From Halochromatium roseum (GTDB taxonomy: Bacteria > Pseudomonadota > Gammaproteobacteria > Chromatiales > Chromatiaceae), in NCBI RefSeq assembly GCF_016653315.1, contig NZ_NHSH01000067.1:1-41148 (forward strand): a stretch of DNA of 41,148 bases. The letters run 5' to 3'. The notes beneath the pieces were generated by a model. That model saw only the letters and a list, made by a program, of their open reading frames with translations. It had not been told where the DNA came from and ran no database searches. The stretch's first letter is position 1, and every line of letters begins with the position of its first letter. The translations under genes and the position numbers were made by a program. Positions 40,187 through 41,148 of the stretch are shown piece by piece.

Positions 40187-40306
40187 GGTGAAAAGCGAGT
40201 GAGCCGTGAGAAAACCGGAATGGCATCACTTTCTTGGCGGAAGAGCGGCAGAATCAATGCGCGCTCGTCGCCGCGCTCGCACAGCATCACGGGTGTCTGG
40301 CAACCC

Positions 40307-41092
40307 TCATGGGTTGATCTCCCCTCCACGCCAGTAGACGCGCCCCACCAAATTGACCTGAGTCCCCTGCGCTGCCGGCGAGACTCTCCGATCCGGATAC
40401 CGAGCGAGGTTGTCGGCGCGGAGAATCCAGGCGCCATCATAGTCGACGTAGATTCGGCGGATGAGGAACTTCCGACCATCGTGCAGGAGAAACACGCCTT
40501 CCTCGACAGGACCGGAGTCTGAGAGGTCGATCAGCAGGATATCGCCGGCCCGAATGAGGGGCGCCATCGCATCGCCCTCGGCTTGATACAGGGCCAGGTT
40601 CTCTTGCCGCAGCCCGCGGCGCTGCAACCAGTCGGGAGGAAAGGCCACGGGCGAGCGTCGCTCCTCAATCATCACCACCTGCCCCGCTTGGAGCGCTAGG
40701 CGTTGCTTGGGAAGCCATGGTGCGGGCTCGCTCGGATCACTGTCTTCCGTCTCACGGATCGCAAATCCAGCGATCGCTGGATATGCATGAGTGACTCCCG
40801 TATCAGCCAGCGACCTGGCATGGCTGTTCGGCTGATCCGCTTGGCGCTGATCCATTTGGGGCTGGTCCGCTTGGAGCTGGTCCGTTAGGTCAGGCGCCAC
40901 GGGCTCCCCCGTCAACAACCGATCGAGACTCCAGCCCAACGCCTCGGCCACAGCGGTCTGCTTCGTCCTGGGGATGCCCCGGCGCTTCCAGTTGTTGATG
41001 TCTTGACTACGCACGCCGATTCGGGCGGCAAAGGACGCAAGCGTCTCACCGCGCGCTCGGATTTCTGCTTCGACGTTCGCCATTGGATTCAT
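40307..41092 (-). CDS. LexA/CI-like S24-type regulator with HTH, catalytic residues missing
   Basis: 261 aa from ATG at 41092 (or ATG at 41083). Residues about 8-60 are a Cro/CI-type helix-turn-helix (FAARIGVRSQDINNWKRRGI). Residues about 70-90 are a QADQP-type repeat linker. Residues about 165-255 are the S24 peptidase-like domain: LALYQAEGDAMAPLIRAGDI, where the usual catalytic Ser of GDSM is Ala175, and KFLIRRIYV, where the usual Lys of VKR is Arg. Self-cleavage is therefore unlikely. It may be a non-inducible repressor or respond by another route. A perfect palindrome at 41126-41140 upstream suggests autoregulation. Confidence 0.85.
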   Translation of the reverse strand: MNPMANVEAEIRARGETLASFAARIGVRSQDINNWKRRGIPRTKQTAVAEALGWSLDRLLTGEPVAPDLTDQLQADQPQMDQRQADQPNSHARSLADTGVTHAYPAIAGFAIRETEDSDPSEPAPWLPKQRLALQAGQVVMIEERRSPVAFPPDWLQRRGLRQENLALYQAEGDAMAPLIRAGDILLIDLSDSGPVEEGVFLLHDGRKFLIRRIYVDYDGAWILRADNLARYPDRRVSPAAQGTQVNLVGRVYWRGGEINP

Positions 41093-41125
41093 GCCGGGCA
41101 GTCTAAACAGCGCTAGGTAGACAGC

Positions 41126-41140
41126 AACAAACAGTTTGTT
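41126..41140 (-). promoter_or_regulatory. Palindromic operator upstream of the S24-type regulator
   Basis: AACAAACAGTTTGTT is a perfect 7-1-7 palindrome 33 bases before the regulator's ATG. Beside it GTCTA and TAGAC (41101-41122) form a second inverted repeat. Cro/CI-type regulators bind such sites, so this is the likely self-regulatory operator. The window ends eight bases further on. Confidence 0.62.
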
Positions 41141-41148
41141 TATTCTGC

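Noticed and set aside
40200-40306. Small minus-strand frame MLCERGDERALILPLF...
   Set aside because: About 45 codons with no recognisable motif between the Phd promoter and the S24 gene; not enough support to call a gene.

Overview
The window reads as the accessory, flagellin-glycosylation part of a GC-rich gammaproteobacterial chromosome. The mix of many Rpn/DUF4351-, DUF29- and DUF2887-type genes and fragments, a flagellin/FlaG pair, an O-GlcNAc-transferase-like enzyme and a legionaminic-acid-type sugar cluster resembles purple sulfur bacteria (Chromatiaceae). This is an inference from gene content only; no rRNA, tRNA or CRISPR array was seen.

Layout. 1-2.7 kb: an ISAzo13-type insertion sequence cuts into the relic of a second nonulosonic-acid locus (3' end of a legC copy, a HEPN gene with an overlapping partner, the start of a neuD copy). 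2.7-9.8 kb: a gene graveyard with two Rpn-nuclease copies, TPR, GT2, FkbM-like and DUF fragments, two intact-looking DUF29 genes, a hendecad coiled-coil membrane protein and one intact GT2 glycosyltransferase. 10.2-12.2 kb (+): two overlapping Gfo/Idh oxidoreductases. 12.5-18.0 kb (-): a five-gene cassette (methyltransferase, E1-alpha, E1-beta, a lipoyl domain fused to a left-handed beta-helix acyltransferase, and a second NeuC-type epimerase). A direct repeat of about 115 bp lies on each side of it, and a 144-bp MITE-like element sits between E1-beta and the fusion gene. 18.3-28.5 kb (-): the main nonulosonic-acid operon (radical SAM, PtmE-like, LegF, LegB, LegC, two unknown genes, a 29-codon neuD stub, a sugar formyltransferase, NeuB/LegI, a NeuC fused to half a formyltransferase, a PIG-L deacetylase). 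28.6-35.0 kb (-): a chimeric acyltransferase/glycosyltransferase-like protein, an FkbM-like protein and a TPR-OGT-FkbM protein. 35.2-37.7 kb: flagellin (-) and flaG (+), with divergent sigma-28 promoters between them. 37.8-41.1 kb: three fragments of a DUF4351-type gene around MazEF-like and Phd/VapC-like toxin-antitoxin pairs, then an S24-type repressor that lacks its catalytic residues.

How it fits together. The operon should make a CMP-activated legionaminic-acid-like sugar, and the glycosyltransferases next to flagellin are the likely users. The acyl-tailoring part is unusual: the usual LegH/NeuD N-acyltransferase survives only as two stubs, while a formyltransferase, a deacetylase, a NeuC-formyltransferase fusion and a 2-oxoacid-dehydrogenase-like E1/lipoyl-acyltransferase set are present. 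The strongest candidate for an undescribed system is this E1-lipoyl-acyltransferase cassette, which could pass an acyl group made from a 2-oxo acid directly to an amino sugar without free acyl-CoA.
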